Positions 53,883 through 62,699 of a DNA stretch of 64,000 nt are shown in pieces (the first letter of the stretch is position 1; each line of letters opens with the position of its first letter). The position numbers and the translations under genes were made by a program. The DNA is taken from positions 496,001 through 560,000 of the forward strand of contig NZ_JAETXX010000001.1 in NCBI RefSeq assembly GCF_021764745.1, written 5' to 3'. The notes below the pieces were generated by a model. That model saw only the letters and a list, made by a program, of their open reading frames with translations. It was not told the origin of the DNA and did not search any database. The stretch is from Joostella atrarenae. GTDB taxonomy: Bacteria > Bacteroidota > Bacteroidia > Flavobacteriales > Flavobacteriaceae.

Positions 53883-54551
53883 ATGACACTTAATCAAGAG
53901 CAGTTAAATACGATTAAATATGCTTTGGAAAAGCGTGATTTGGATTACGTTGACTTAAAGTATGAGTTATTAGATCATATTGCAACTGAAATAGAACAAA
54001 TTATGTCGAAAGACGAGTCCGTTTCTTTTAAAGATGCTTCTGACATCGCATTTGATAAATGGAGAATTGCACTAAATGATTATTCTAGCTTTTGGTTAGG
54101 GATAGGATATTCTAAACCTAAAATTCTAATAGATAGCTGTGTGTCTATAGTTAAAGACTTAACATTTAAACTAGTTGGTTTTGGGGTTCTTATTTCACTT
54201 CTGCTTTTTTTAATACTAAAAGTATATCCTTTAGAAGTGAGTGATGGTTTTGCGAGTGTTGTGGGTATTTTTCAATATGCTATTGTCGCTATACTACTAG
54301 TTTTATTTTTAATTATTAAGCGGTCAGGCTTTAAAACAAGCTATAGTTTTGTTTATAATATAAATGTTGTGTCTTTGGTTTTATATTATGTGCTGTTTAA
54401 TGTTGGTTTTGGAATCTACGCTATTAAAAGCCAAGATTTTGATTTCATTAATATATTTATTCAGGTTGAAATGTTGCTTTACCCATTTTATGCGTATTGG
54501 ATGTTTAAAAAGCATTTTAATGTTAAAAAGAATGTTTTAAGGTTAGTATGA
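53883..54551 (+). CDS. Membrane protein with HAAS-like N-terminal domain (1)
   Basis: 222 residues. N-terminal helical region of about 65 residues with DYVDLKYELLDHIATEIEQ and SFKDASDIAFDKW, then four or so membrane helices (about 91-110, 120-140, 152-175, 185-208). The N-terminal pattern is shared with the next gene and recalls HAAS/DUF1700 proteins, which in Firmicutes also follow PadR regulators. The function may be to sense the membrane and modulate PadR or the ABC exporter. It overlaps the next gene by 4 bp (ATGA). Confidence 0.6.
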   Translation: MTLNQEQLNTIKYALEKRDLDYVDLKYELLDHIATEIEQIMSKDESVSFKDASDIAFDKWRIALNDYSSFWLGIGYSKPKILIDSCVSIVKDLTFKLVGFGVLISLLLFLILKVYPLEVSDGFASVVGIFQYAIVAILLVLFLIIKRSGFKTSYSFVYNINVVSLVLYYVLFNVGFGIYAIKSQDFDFINIFIQVEMLLYPFYAYWMFKKHFNVKKNVLRLV

Positions 54552-55252
54552 GTTTAACTTCAGAAGAAATAAAAGAACTTTACGCCTTTACGAGAAAGCA
54601 TTATGTGGAGTGGTATGACTTGCAAACGGAGTTAGTCGATCATTTGGCAAATGGAATTGAGCTGCAAATGGAGCAAAACAGCGAGTTATCGTTTAAAGAC
54701 GCTTTGCAAACAGAATTTAAAAAGTTTGGTGTTTTTGGTTTTATGGATGTTGTGGAAGAGCGTAAAAAAGCACTAGGAAAAAGATACTTAGGGTTTATAA
54801 AAAATGAGTTTCTAGATTATTTCAAATGGCCCGAGTTTGTAAAGTTTCTAACGATTTGGGGAGCTCTATATACTGCCTTTTATTTCACAGAAAAGAAATA
54901 CATATTAATATTCGGACTCATAACTACATTCTTTATTGGGATTGTTTTTTTTATGGTCCGAATGCGGAAAAAGATAAAAGCGAGACAAGCTGAAAGCAAT
55001 AAAAAGTGGCTTTTAGAACAGCATATTTTTGATCTTGGAGGTTTTGCAGGAGGCGTATTTTTACCCATACAAATAATAGCTCAGTTTCGGATTCATGAAT
55101 TCTTTTCGTGGTCTGTTGCTACATGTGTATTAGTGAGTTTAGGGTTTACAGGATATGTTTTTATTATATATATCATTTTAGTAAAAATACCAAGCAAGGC
55201 AGAGAGCTATCTTTGTCGGGTATATCCAGAATATAAACTATTAAAAGCGTAG
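54548..55252 (+). CDS. Membrane protein with HAAS-like N-terminal domain (2)
   Basis: 234 residues, related to its upstream neighbour: EWYDLQTELVDHLANGIELQ and SFKDALQTEFKKFG in the N-terminal part, then about four membrane helices with a basic cytoplasmic loop (RMRKKIKARQAESNKK). ATGA overlap with the first gene shows tight coupling. Likely arose by tandem duplication. Role with PadR and the ABC exporter is inferred from the operon. Confidence 0.6.
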   Translation: MSLTSEEIKELYAFTRKHYVEWYDLQTELVDHLANGIELQMEQNSELSFKDALQTEFKKFGVFGFMDVVEERKKALGKRYLGFIKNEFLDYFKWPEFVKFLTIWGALYTAFYFTEKKYILIFGLITTFFIGIVFFMVRMRKKIKARQAESNKKWLLEQHIFDLGGFAGGVFLPIQIIAQFRIHEFFSWSVATCVLVSLGFTGYVFIIYIILVKIPSKAESYLCRVYPEYKLLKA

Positions 55253-55310
55253 TTTTTGTAACAAATTAATAACTTACGCTACTAACATATAGAACATAAC
55301 CACCAATTTT

Positions 55311-56783
55311 ATGATAAAACACTTTTTTACACTTCAGTGGAAGGCTTTTTTTAGGTCTGCTTCCTTTTCATCCAATCTTGTGATGAAAATCTTCATGGGT
55401 TTTATGGCACTTTATATGATTGCTACCTTTTCTGTAATGGGAGGTGCTGCCTATTATGTGATTGAAGAGAAGCTTGAATTAAATGCTTTGGAAGTCGTTA
55501 GTCGATTTCTGATGTATTACTTGGTATTGGATTTACTTTTTAGATATATGCTGCAGAAAATGCCTGTAGTAAATATCAAACCATTATTATACTTGCCTTT
55601 TAAGAAAGGGAAGATTGTTCAGTTTAGTTTATGGAAAACAGTTTTTTCGTTTTTTAATATCATCCATATATTCTTTTTTCTCCCGTTTTCCGTAGCCTTA
55701 ATAATGAATGGCTATGAACCGATTCAGGTTTTTACATGGTTTATAGGAGTTTTTGCGCTTGTTTATTGTAATAACTTCATTAATATTTTTATGAATGGCG
55801 TTGGGGTGTTGTTAGCCATTGTTTTTGCAATAATAGTTGTGATGGCGGGACTTCAATATTATGAAATTTTTGATGTTACCTTATATACAGGGCAAGTTTT
55901 TCAAGCGTTTTACGGAATTCCATATCTAGCTCTTATTCCGATAGCCCTTTTAATAACATTGTATTTTGTAGCTTTTAATTATTTTAAAAAGAATCTATAT
56001 CTCGATGCAGGTCTTGCTACAAAACATCAAGAGGCAAAAGCAGAGAATTTAGATTGGTTGAATCGCTTTGGAAGTATTTCTGTATTTCTTAAGAATGATA
56101 TCAAACTTATAAATAGGAATAAACGCTCTAAAACAGCTGTTTTTATGAGTTTTCTTTTTGTTTTTTACGGGCTTTTATTTTTTTCCAATGCCATCGAAGT
56201 ATATCAAGGTGCTCCGTGGAGAATCTTTGCCGCTATTTTTGTAACAGGAGGTTTTCTATTTAGCTTCGGACAGTTTGTGCCGAGTTGGGATAGCTCCTAT
56301 TACCCATTGATGATGAGTCAGAATATACGTTACCGCGATTATCTAGACTCTAAATGGTGGCTCATGGTAATAGCAACAATTATAACCACTATTGTAGCCT
56401 CTTTCTATTTGTATTTCGGTTGGGAAATTTATCTCGCTGTTATCACTGGAGCTGTTTATAATATAGGAGTGAATTCTCATATGGTTTTATGGGGAGGTGC
56501 TTATATAAAAACACCAATTGATTTAACGAGTAATAAAAAAGCTTTTGGCGATTCTCAGGCCTTTAATGCAAAGACGCTTTTACTTACAATCCCTAAAATG
56601 ATTCTTCCCGTGTTACTTTATGCACTTGGTCATTATACTGTTGGTCCTTTTTTAGGATACGGATTGGTTATTCTAGCAGGAATAGCTGGTTTTGCTTTAA
56701 AGGAAAAGGTATTTAATAAGATCGAGAAAGTTTATAAAACAGAGAAGTACAAAACATTAGCCGCTTACAAACAAAAAAATTAA
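55311..56783 (+). CDS. DUF5687 family ABC exporter membrane subunit
   Basis: 490 residues with about twelve membrane helices in two clusters separated by a cytoplasmic loop (KNLYLDAGLATKHQEAKAENLDWLNRFG). It starts MIKHFFTLQWKAFFRSASF, the usual DUF5687 opening. The ATPase gene begins 4 bp after its stop, so together they form an ABC-2-like exporter. Substrate unknown; PadR-controlled exporters are often linked to drug or stress export. Confidence 0.85.
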   Translation: MIKHFFTLQWKAFFRSASFSSNLVMKIFMGFMALYMIATFSVMGGAAYYVIEEKLELNALEVVSRFLMYYLVLDLLFRYMLQKMPVVNIKPLLYLPFKKGKIVQFSLWKTVFSFFNIIHIFFFLPFSVALIMNGYEPIQVFTWFIGVFALVYCNNFINIFMNGVGVLLAIVFAIIVVMAGLQYYEIFDVTLYTGQVFQAFYGIPYLALIPIALLITLYFVAFNYFKKNLYLDAGLATKHQEAKAENLDWLNRFGSISVFLKNDIKLINRNKRSKTAVFMSFLFVFYGLLFFSNAIEVYQGAPWRIFAAIFVTGGFLFSFGQFVPSWDSSYYPLMMSQNIRYRDYLDSKWWLMVIATIITTIVASFYLYFGWEIYLAVITGAVYNIGVNSHMVLWGGAYIKTPIDLTSNKKAFGDSQAFNAKTLLLTIPKMILPVLLYALGHYTVGPFLGYGLVILAGIAGFALKEKVFNKIEKVYKTEKYKTLAAYKQKN

Positions 56784-56787
56784 GACT

Positions 56788-57531
56788 ATGATTACTATAG
56801 AAAATCTTTCAAAAACATATAACGGAAATACAGTTTTATCAATTGAGCAACTTCAAATTCCAGGAGGGCAAATATTCGGCTTAGTTGGAAATAACGGAGC
56901 AGGAAAAACTACACTTTTTAGTTTGTTGCTTGATTTAATTCAACCTTCTACGGGTTTTGTAGAAAATAACGGTTTTAAAGTCAACGAAAGTGAAGATTGG
57001 AAGCCATTAACTGCTGCATTTATAGATGAAACCTTCTTAATAGGCTATTTAACTCCAGAAGAATATTTTTATTTTATCGGGGAATTAAGAGGTCAGAATA
57101 AAGAAGATATCGATGAGTTTCTAGTTCCTTTTCAAGAATTTTTCCACGGAGAGATTCTAGGAGGTAAAAAATACCTTAGAGATTTATCAAAAGGGAATCA
57201 GAAGAAAGTTGGAATAGTGGCTGCTTTTATAGGAAAGCCAAAAGTGGTGATTTTAGATGAGCCATTTGCAAACTTAGACCCTACAACGCAAATCCGATTA
57301 AAAAAATTAATAACTACCTATAAAGACGATGCAGAAGTTACCGTTTTAGTTTCTAGTCACGATTTGGCGCATGTTACAGAAGTTTGCCAACGAATTGTAG
57401 TTTTAGAAAAAGGAAAAACGGTAAAAGACATTCAGAAATCGGAAGCTACTTTAAAAGAGTTAGAAACTTTTTTTTCTGAAGAGATTTTAAATGAAACTGC
57501 TGCTGTTTTGCCGGAAGAGTATAAGGACTAA
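56788..57531 (+). CDS. ABC transporter ATP-binding protein
   Basis: 247 residues. Walker A GLVGNNGAGKTTLFSL (about 31-46), signature LSKGNQKKVGIVAAF (about 133-147), Walker B KVVILDEPFANLDP (about 152-165), and the H-loop in LVSSHDLAHV. Signature LSKGNQKK is a common variant of LSGGQ. It powers the DUF5687 partner just upstream. It ends the operon that begins with padR. Confidence 0.95.
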   Translation: MITIENLSKTYNGNTVLSIEQLQIPGGQIFGLVGNNGAGKTTLFSLLLDLIQPSTGFVENNGFKVNESEDWKPLTAAFIDETFLIGYLTPEEYFYFIGELRGQNKEDIDEFLVPFQEFFHGEILGGKKYLRDLSKGNQKKVGIVAAFIGKPKVVILDEPFANLDPTTQIRLKKLITTYKDDAEVTVLVSSHDLAHVTEVCQRIVVLEKGKTVKDIQKSEATLKELETFFSEEILNETAAVLPEEYKD

Positions 57532-57607
57532 AGGTGAGGTTTTTGCAAAGAATTATATATTAAATAAAGCTAAAGAATAAATTGAGTAATTGTATCAATC
57601 TAGAGTG

Positions 57608-58465
57608 ATGTTTAAAAAGTATTTCATATTATCAGTTTTATTTACAATTTACTTTTGTCATGCAGGCTTTTCTCAAAAAATCCTAAAAGGTGAAGTTGTA
57701 GATGCCAAAACAGCTGAGGCAATTCCGTATGTTAGTATAGGGGTTTATGGAGAAAATGTAGGCACAATTTCCAAGGAAGATGGTTCATTTAATTTATCTC
57801 TTGTAGAGAATAACATGGCTGTATCTATTACTTTTTCTTGTATTGGATATAAAAGTAAATCCGTTCCTATTTCAATTTTAAAAGCAAATCCTAAGGTGTT
57901 TTTAGAACAAGAAATTTTACTTCTGGATGAGGTTGTTTTGGAAAAATCTAAAAAACTTAAGCAAAAGAATAAAAAGATTGGCGGTTATAAGCAGTCTATA
58001 TATAATACCGGCGAAGCCAATACAGACGCTTATGGTAAAGGAAAAGAATATGGTATAAAAATAGATAATACAGGTTTTGAATATAAAATTGATAAAATAA
58101 ATTTTTCCTTAAAAGAGAATACGATAGATAGTATTTTATTTCGAATGAATTTGTATAAACTTTCTTCTGATGGTTTACCTAAAGAATCAATTTTAAAGAA
58201 TCAGCTTTTTGTAAAGAGTTATAAAAATGAACACTTAATAACTGTTGATGTTTCAGATGAGTCTTTGTTTGTTAATGCAGATGTCGTTGTAACCATCGAG
58301 CCTGTTCGTCTTTGGTACAAGTCTAGTAATGATAATATGCTTTTTTATGCACAAACAAAGGGGCGTAATATTCAGACTTTTCTACGAGAAACAAGTATGT
58401 CTAATTGGATTGTAGGTGAGCTTCCTCCGTTTTCAATATTTTTCGATATCACTTACTATAAATAG
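57608..58465 (+). CDS. CarboxypepD_reg-like domain protein
   Basis: About 285 residues from MFKKYFILSVLFTIYFCHAGFSQ (signal peptide). Residues about 24-105 are the CarboxypepD_reg/DUF4480-like beta domain (LKGEVVDAKTAEAIPYVSI...DGSFNLSL...CIGYKS). The rest is of no known type, with a KSKKLKQKNKKIGG basic linker. It is not a receptor because no plug or barrel follows. Probably periplasmic or outer-membrane associated. A weak inverted repeat (AGGATTA/TAATCCT) follows at 58504-58527. Confidence 0.8.
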   Translation: MFKKYFILSVLFTIYFCHAGFSQKILKGEVVDAKTAEAIPYVSIGVYGENVGTISKEDGSFNLSLVENNMAVSITFSCIGYKSKSVPISILKANPKVFLEQEILLLDEVVLEKSKKLKQKNKKIGGYKQSIYNTGEANTDAYGKGKEYGIKIDNTGFEYKIDKINFSLKENTIDSILFRMNLYKLSSDGLPKESILKNQLFVKSYKNEHLITVDVSDESLFVNADVVVTIEPVRLWYKSSNDNMLFYAQTKGRNIQTFLRETSMSNWIVGELPPFSIFFDITYYK

Positions 58466-58975
58466 TAATAAGTAATTTGCATTTCAGTTTTATTCTATTC
58501 AGCAGGATTATTAAAAAATGTAATCCTTGTCTTTTCGTAGAATAAAACTATAGAATCTTCTATATTTAAATTTAAAATTGATATTGGTTGTAAGTACTAT
58601 GAGTTTAAAGATCCTAGTATAGTTTTTGTGAAATCAATTTATAGGAATGTTATTGGGAGCAGAAAGGAGTTAACAATGTTAAGTAAACTTTGTATTAGTG
58701 ATTTTAGAAAGTAAATAAAGTGCTTATAATAAAGAATATCCAAATGTTGTAAATTTTTCCTCTTTATAGACTTCATCAAGATTTATTAATTCATAAAAAC
58801 GGTGTGAACAAAAAAATAATGTATTTTTACCTCATATCAGCAATAAATAGTCAACTTCAAAGTTACTCACTTGGGGTTTAGTATTTGGGTGATGGTGTTT
58901 AAAATGAAATGTTTACCGTATAATAATGTTTCGAATAAGTGTTTCGAGGCAGTTTATAATTGCAACTAATAGGCT
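58466..58975. other. Gene-free spacer upstream of sprE
   Basis: 510 bp, very AT-rich. It holds a weak inverted repeat AGGATTA/TAATCCT (58504-58510, 58521-58527) that may end the previous transcript, and a near -7 box TATAATTG (58955-58962, 7 of 8). I see no reading frame longer than about a dozen codons that looks real and no structured RNA I can name. Confidence 0.5.
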
Positions 58976-61534
58976 TTGAATAAATACCTTAAAATAACTA
59001 CGTATCTTCTTTTTATGGTGCTCGTTTTAGTGGCGTGTTCTACCAAGAAAGATGCTTTTGTTAATAGAAATTGGCATGCATTAAATACAAAATTCAATGT
59101 CTTGCACAATGGAAAAGAAGCACTTGCTAAAGGGCAAGAAGAGCTTATAACCAATTACGTAGATAATTATTGGGAATTGCTTCCTGTGGAGCGAATGGAA
59201 ATTCGTGAGGAGATAATTATTGATACTGCTCAGTTAAATCCAAACTTTAGAAGAGCTGAGGATAAAGCTACCAAAGCAATCCAGAAACATGGAATGAATA
59301 TTGGTGGTCAAGAGCGTAATCCGCAAATCGATGAGGCTTATTTGCTTCTTGGAAAAGCTCGTTACTACGATCAGCGTTTTGTGCCTGCATTAGAGGCTTT
59401 TAATTACATCCTTTTAAAATATACCGATAGTGATATTATCCACCAAGCAGCGATTTGGCGTGAGAAAACCAATATCCGTATGGAGAATGAGGAGGTGGCA
59501 ATTACCAATTTAAAGAAAGTACTTCAGTTAGACATTACAGAGCAAGAATATGCAGATGCTTCTGCAATGATGGCGCAGGCGTATATTAATTTAGAACAAA
59601 AGGATAGTGCTATCTTCCGATTAAAATTAGCTTCCAATACTGCTAAAAATTATGAAGAAGTAGGGCGTTATAACTATATAATAGGTCAGCTTTACGATGA
59701 GAAAGGGGAGTTGGATAGTGCGAATATGGCGTTTGATAAGGTTATCGCATTAAAGAGAAAAACTCCACGTGTTTATATGATTAATGCTTATGTGGAGAAG
59801 ATTAAAAATTTATATGAAAGAGGAGAAGAAGACTCAACTTTATTGGCAGCTCTTGATAAGTTAGAGCGAAATCGTGAAAACAGACCTTATTTAGGTAAAT
59901 TGTATCGCTTGAATGCTATGTATTACCTCAATAATGAGCAGTATGATTGGGCGCAGTATTATTTAAACGAATCGATTAAGAATACGGTTAACGATCCTAG
60001 TTTATTGGCTTTAGATTATGAAAACTTAGCCACCATGTATTTTGATAATGCATATTATGCAGATGCTGGTGCTTATTATGATAGTACACTTACTAATTTG
60101 AATGTGAATTCTAAAAAATTTAGAACGTTAACTCGAAAGAGAGAAAATCTAGAAAGTGTTATAAAATATGAAGCTATTGCAGCCAGAAATGACAGTATTC
60201 TTTATATCGTAGGATTGCCAGAAGTGGAGAGAAAAATGTTTTATCAGCGGCATATAGATTCCTTAAAAGTAGAAGAGGCAAAAGCTAAAGAAAGAGCGGA
60301 AATAGCGCAGTTACAAGAAAATAGTTATGCTGGAGCATCAGGCTTTGGGAATAATAATAAAAGCGGAGGCTCCGATTTTTATTTCTATAATCCTTCAAGT
60401 GTGCAATATGGTGTTCAGGAATTTAAAAAAATCTGGGGAAATAGAACCTTGGAAGATGATTGGAGGCTGAATAATAAGATGACTTCTGTACAAGAAACCG
60501 CAATTGCTTCAGAAGAAATAAATACAGATAATGCCGATTATTATACCTTGGACTATTATTTAGACCAACTTCCTCAAGACCCTTCAGCAATAGACAGTAT
60601 AAAAAAGGATTATAATTTTGCTAATTATCAACTTGGATTAATTTATAAGGAGAAGTTTGTGGAATATGAATTGGCGGCAAATAAACTAGAAACACTACTT
60701 GATAATGATCCTGAAGAGCGTTTGGTGCTTCCTGCCAAGTATAATTTGTATAAAATCTATCAGCAATTAGAATCGCCATTAGCAGATCAGTATAAAAATG
60801 ACATTATTAATAATCATAGCGGATCTCGATATGCGGAGCTATTAGAAAATCCATCTGCTATTCTTGCTGATGATGGAACGAGTCCGAGTACAGTTTATGC
60901 TACTCTTTATGATGATTTTGAAAATCAAAACTATGAAAAGGTAATTGCTGAAGCAGACAAGAATATCTCTAAATATAATGGAGAAGATGTTATGCTGAAG
61001 TTTGAAATGTTGAAAGCTTCTGCTAACGCAAGATTATATGGTGTTGATGCTTATAAAAAGTCATTAAGTAGTATTGCTTTAAACTATCCTAATTCGCCAG
61101 AAGGGGCAGAGGCGCAGCGAATTATAGACGAGGCGTTGCCTATAATTGCAGATACAACTTTTAATATGGATCCCATTGCTTCTAACCAATGGAAAATTAT
61201 TTATCCTTTTACCAGAAATAGTGATGCAGCAATCAAGAAACTTACGGATAAGATAGACCGTTCTTTGAAAGACCTTAAATACACACATGTAACGTACTCT
61301 AAAGACGTTTACAATCCTAATAAAGTATTTTTGGTAGTTCATGGTTTTGACACGAAGTTACATGCAGAAGGATACGCGGAGCTATTAAACATTAACAAAG
61401 ATTATTTGGTTGACAATGAGAAATTTGTAATTTCGTCAAGCAACTATAAAAAAGTGCAAATACATAAGAACCTAACGTCTTATTTGTCTGATATAGAGAA
61501 AAGTAAAATCAATAACCCAAGTCTTAATAACTAA
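58976..61534 (+). CDS. sprE: SprE/PorW type IX secretion lipoprotein
   Basis: 852 residues from a TTG start. The start is fixed by the lipoprotein signal: MNKYLKITTYLLFMVLVLVAC has a lipobox cysteine at 21, while the next in-frame ATG (59015) would leave only a stub. Many TPR-like helical repeats follow (about 100-400 and 530-700), then a C-terminal domain ending in a SPOR-like VFLVVHGFDTKLHAEGYAELL. SprE/PorW is needed for type IX secretion and gliding. It precedes bactofilin and the ATP synthase genes, as in other flavobacteria. Confidence 0.92.
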   Translation: MNKYLKITTYLLFMVLVLVACSTKKDAFVNRNWHALNTKFNVLHNGKEALAKGQEELITNYVDNYWELLPVERMEIREEIIIDTAQLNPNFRRAEDKATKAIQKHGMNIGGQERNPQIDEAYLLLGKARYYDQRFVPALEAFNYILLKYTDSDIIHQAAIWREKTNIRMENEEVAITNLKKVLQLDITEQEYADASAMMAQAYINLEQKDSAIFRLKLASNTAKNYEEVGRYNYIIGQLYDEKGELDSANMAFDKVIALKRKTPRVYMINAYVEKIKNLYERGEEDSTLLAALDKLERNRENRPYLGKLYRLNAMYYLNNEQYDWAQYYLNESIKNTVNDPSLLALDYENLATMYFDNAYYADAGAYYDSTLTNLNVNSKKFRTLTRKRENLESVIKYEAIAARNDSILYIVGLPEVERKMFYQRHIDSLKVEEAKAKERAEIAQLQENSYAGASGFGNNNKSGGSDFYFYNPSSVQYGVQEFKKIWGNRTLEDDWRLNNKMTSVQETAIASEEINTDNADYYTLDYYLDQLPQDPSAIDSIKKDYNFANYQLGLIYKEKFVEYELAANKLETLLDNDPEERLVLPAKYNLYKIYQQLESPLADQYKNDIINNHSGSRYAELLENPSAILADDGTSPSTVYATLYDDFENQNYEKVIAEADKNISKYNGEDVMLKFEMLKASANARLYGVDAYKKSLSSIALNYPNSPEGAEAQRIIDEALPIIADTTFNMDPIASNQWKIIYPFTRNSDAAIKKLTDKIDRSLKDLKYTHVTYSKDVYNPNKVFLVVHGFDTKLHAEGYAELLNINKDYLVDNEKFVISSSNYKKVQIHKNLTSYLSDIEKSKINNPSLNN

Positions 61535-61539
61535 TAGAG

Positions 61540-61959
61540 ATGTTCGCAGAATCAAAGAAAAACAGAGTAGAGCCTGTTTCAGGACAAACAAATAGAATTG
61601 TAGAAAACACTAAAATTAAAGGAGATTTAACTTCCGAGGCAGATATCCGTATTGACGGAGAATTGGAAGGGAGTATTATTGCAAAAGGAAAAGTAGTAAT
61701 AGGAAGATCTGGAAAAGTTAGCGGAAAAATACAATGTATGAATGCTGATGTAGAAGGGAGATTTGATGGAGATCTTAAAGTTGAAAATGTACTAACCCTA
61801 AAAGGTACTGCGGTAATAGAAGGAGATGTTGTGGTAGGTAAATTGGCTGTGGAGCCAGGAGCTACTTTTAATGCTGCTTGTTCTATGAAAGGTGCTTCTT
61901 TAAAATCTTTAAAAGAAGATGAACAAAGACAACCAAAAGCAAACGAAAAATCAGCTTAG
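61540..61959 (+). CDS. Bactofilin (polymer-forming cytoskeletal protein)
   Basis: 139 residues. Central right-handed beta-helix with repeats of about 17 residues, rich in G and V: TKIKGDLTSEADIRIDGELEG (about 25-45), KVVIGRSGKVSGKI, VLTLKGTAVIEGDVVVGKL. Short flexible ends. Bactofilins polymerise at the membrane and shape cells or organise surface machines. It begins 5 bp after sprE and overlaps atpZ by 41 bp, so expression is coupled to both. Confidence 0.93.
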   Translation: MFAESKKNRVEPVSGQTNRIVENTKIKGDLTSEADIRIDGELEGSIIAKGKVVIGRSGKVSGKIQCMNADVEGRFDGDLKVENVLTLKGTAVIEGDVVVGKLAVEPGATFNAACSMKGASLKSLKEDEQRQPKANEKSA

Positions 61960-62158
61960 TTCTTGGGTAAAGTTTACTAATATTGGTCTGCAAATGGGTA
62001 TTATTATTGCAGCAGGTGCTTTTTTTGGTGTCTGGTTAGATGAAAAATTCCCGAATGATTATTCTGCATACACCATTATTTTTTCCCTATTAGCAGTTTT
62101 TATATCCTTGTATAATGTATATCGCCAAGTAAAATCACTTGGAGAAAAAGAAAATTAG
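61919..62158 (+). CDS. atpZ: AtpZ/AtpI family ATP synthase accessory protein
   Basis: 79 residues with two membrane helices (about 19-38 and 48-66: VKFTNIGLQMGIIIAAGAFFGVW in the first, IIFSLLAVFISLYNVYRQV in the second) and the family WLDEKF stretch between them. AtpZ/AtpI helps c-ring assembly. Its first 41 bp lie inside the end of bactofilin in another frame, a long overlap for this operon. Confidence 0.9.
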   Translation: MNKDNQKQTKNQLSSWVKFTNIGLQMGIIIAAGAFFGVWLDEKFPNDYSAYTIIFSLLAVFISLYNVYRQVKSLGEKEN

Positions 62159-62159
62159 C

Positions 62160-62184
62160 AACCCATAACTATTATGGGTTTTTT
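62160..62184 (+). terminator. Hairpin between atpZ and DUF6168 gene
   Basis: AACCCATA (62160-62167) pairs with TATGGGTT (62173-62180), followed by four T. It looks like a partial terminator in the operon, just before the next ATG at 62188, so it may reduce read-through. Confidence 0.6.
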
Positions 62185-62187
62185 AAA

Positions 62188-62568
62188 ATGAAACAGAAAT
62201 TAATTCCTTTTTTAAGCGTACTGATTCCACTTACAATTATTCTTGCAGTCGCTCAGTATTTTATTCAAGCAAATATCTTCCCAGAGACACCATTCTTTTA
62301 TAGTACGTGGGTTATTTATACATTTCATTTTGTAATCACCCTTATTATATACATATCTATATTGGCAGTTCATAATGTGTTGCCAGATAAAACAGGTCTC
62401 GCATTTTTAGCTTTTACTGGCTTAAAGATGTTTGCTGCGATCGTTTTTTTGATTCCTTTATTTCAAAATGATATGGCTAACCCTATTCCAACGGTGTTTA
62501 GTTTTTTTATTCCGTACTTCATCTATTTGTTTTTAGAAGCTTTTTATGTTATAAAACTCTTGAAATGA
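62188..62568 (+). CDS. DUF6168-like membrane protein of ATP synthase operon
   Basis: 126 residues with four membrane helices (about 8-27, 36-57, 68-88, 100-121). It sits where flavobacterial genomes carry DUF6168, between atpZ and atpB, and may replace AtpI-type subunit I. Starts after the hairpin at 62160-62184. Function inferred from position. Confidence 0.7.
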   Translation: MKQKLIPFLSVLIPLTIILAVAQYFIQANIFPETPFFYSTWVIYTFHFVITLIIYISILAVHNVLPDKTGLAFLAFTGLKMFAAIVFLIPLFQNDMANPIPTVFSFFIPYFIYLFLEAFYVIKLLK

Positions 62569-62649
62569 GGTCTTTTTGATATAAAAATTTCTTTTCGCTT
62601 TATATAGAAAAAAAAATAGTTGTTAACTTCCTAATGTGAATAAATAATG

Positions 62650-62657
62650 TACCTTTG
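62650..62657 (+). promoter_or_regulatory. -7 element upstream of atpB
   Basis: TACCTTTG, a full TAnnTTTG match in TGTACCTTTGCACC. The nearest TTG (62620-62622) is 27 bp upstream, longer than usual. It suggests that atpB-atpE have their own promoter apart from the sprE transcript. Confidence 0.6.
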
Positions 62658-62699
62658 CACCAAATTTTTGAGGAGCATATATTTTATTTTTAATTAGGT

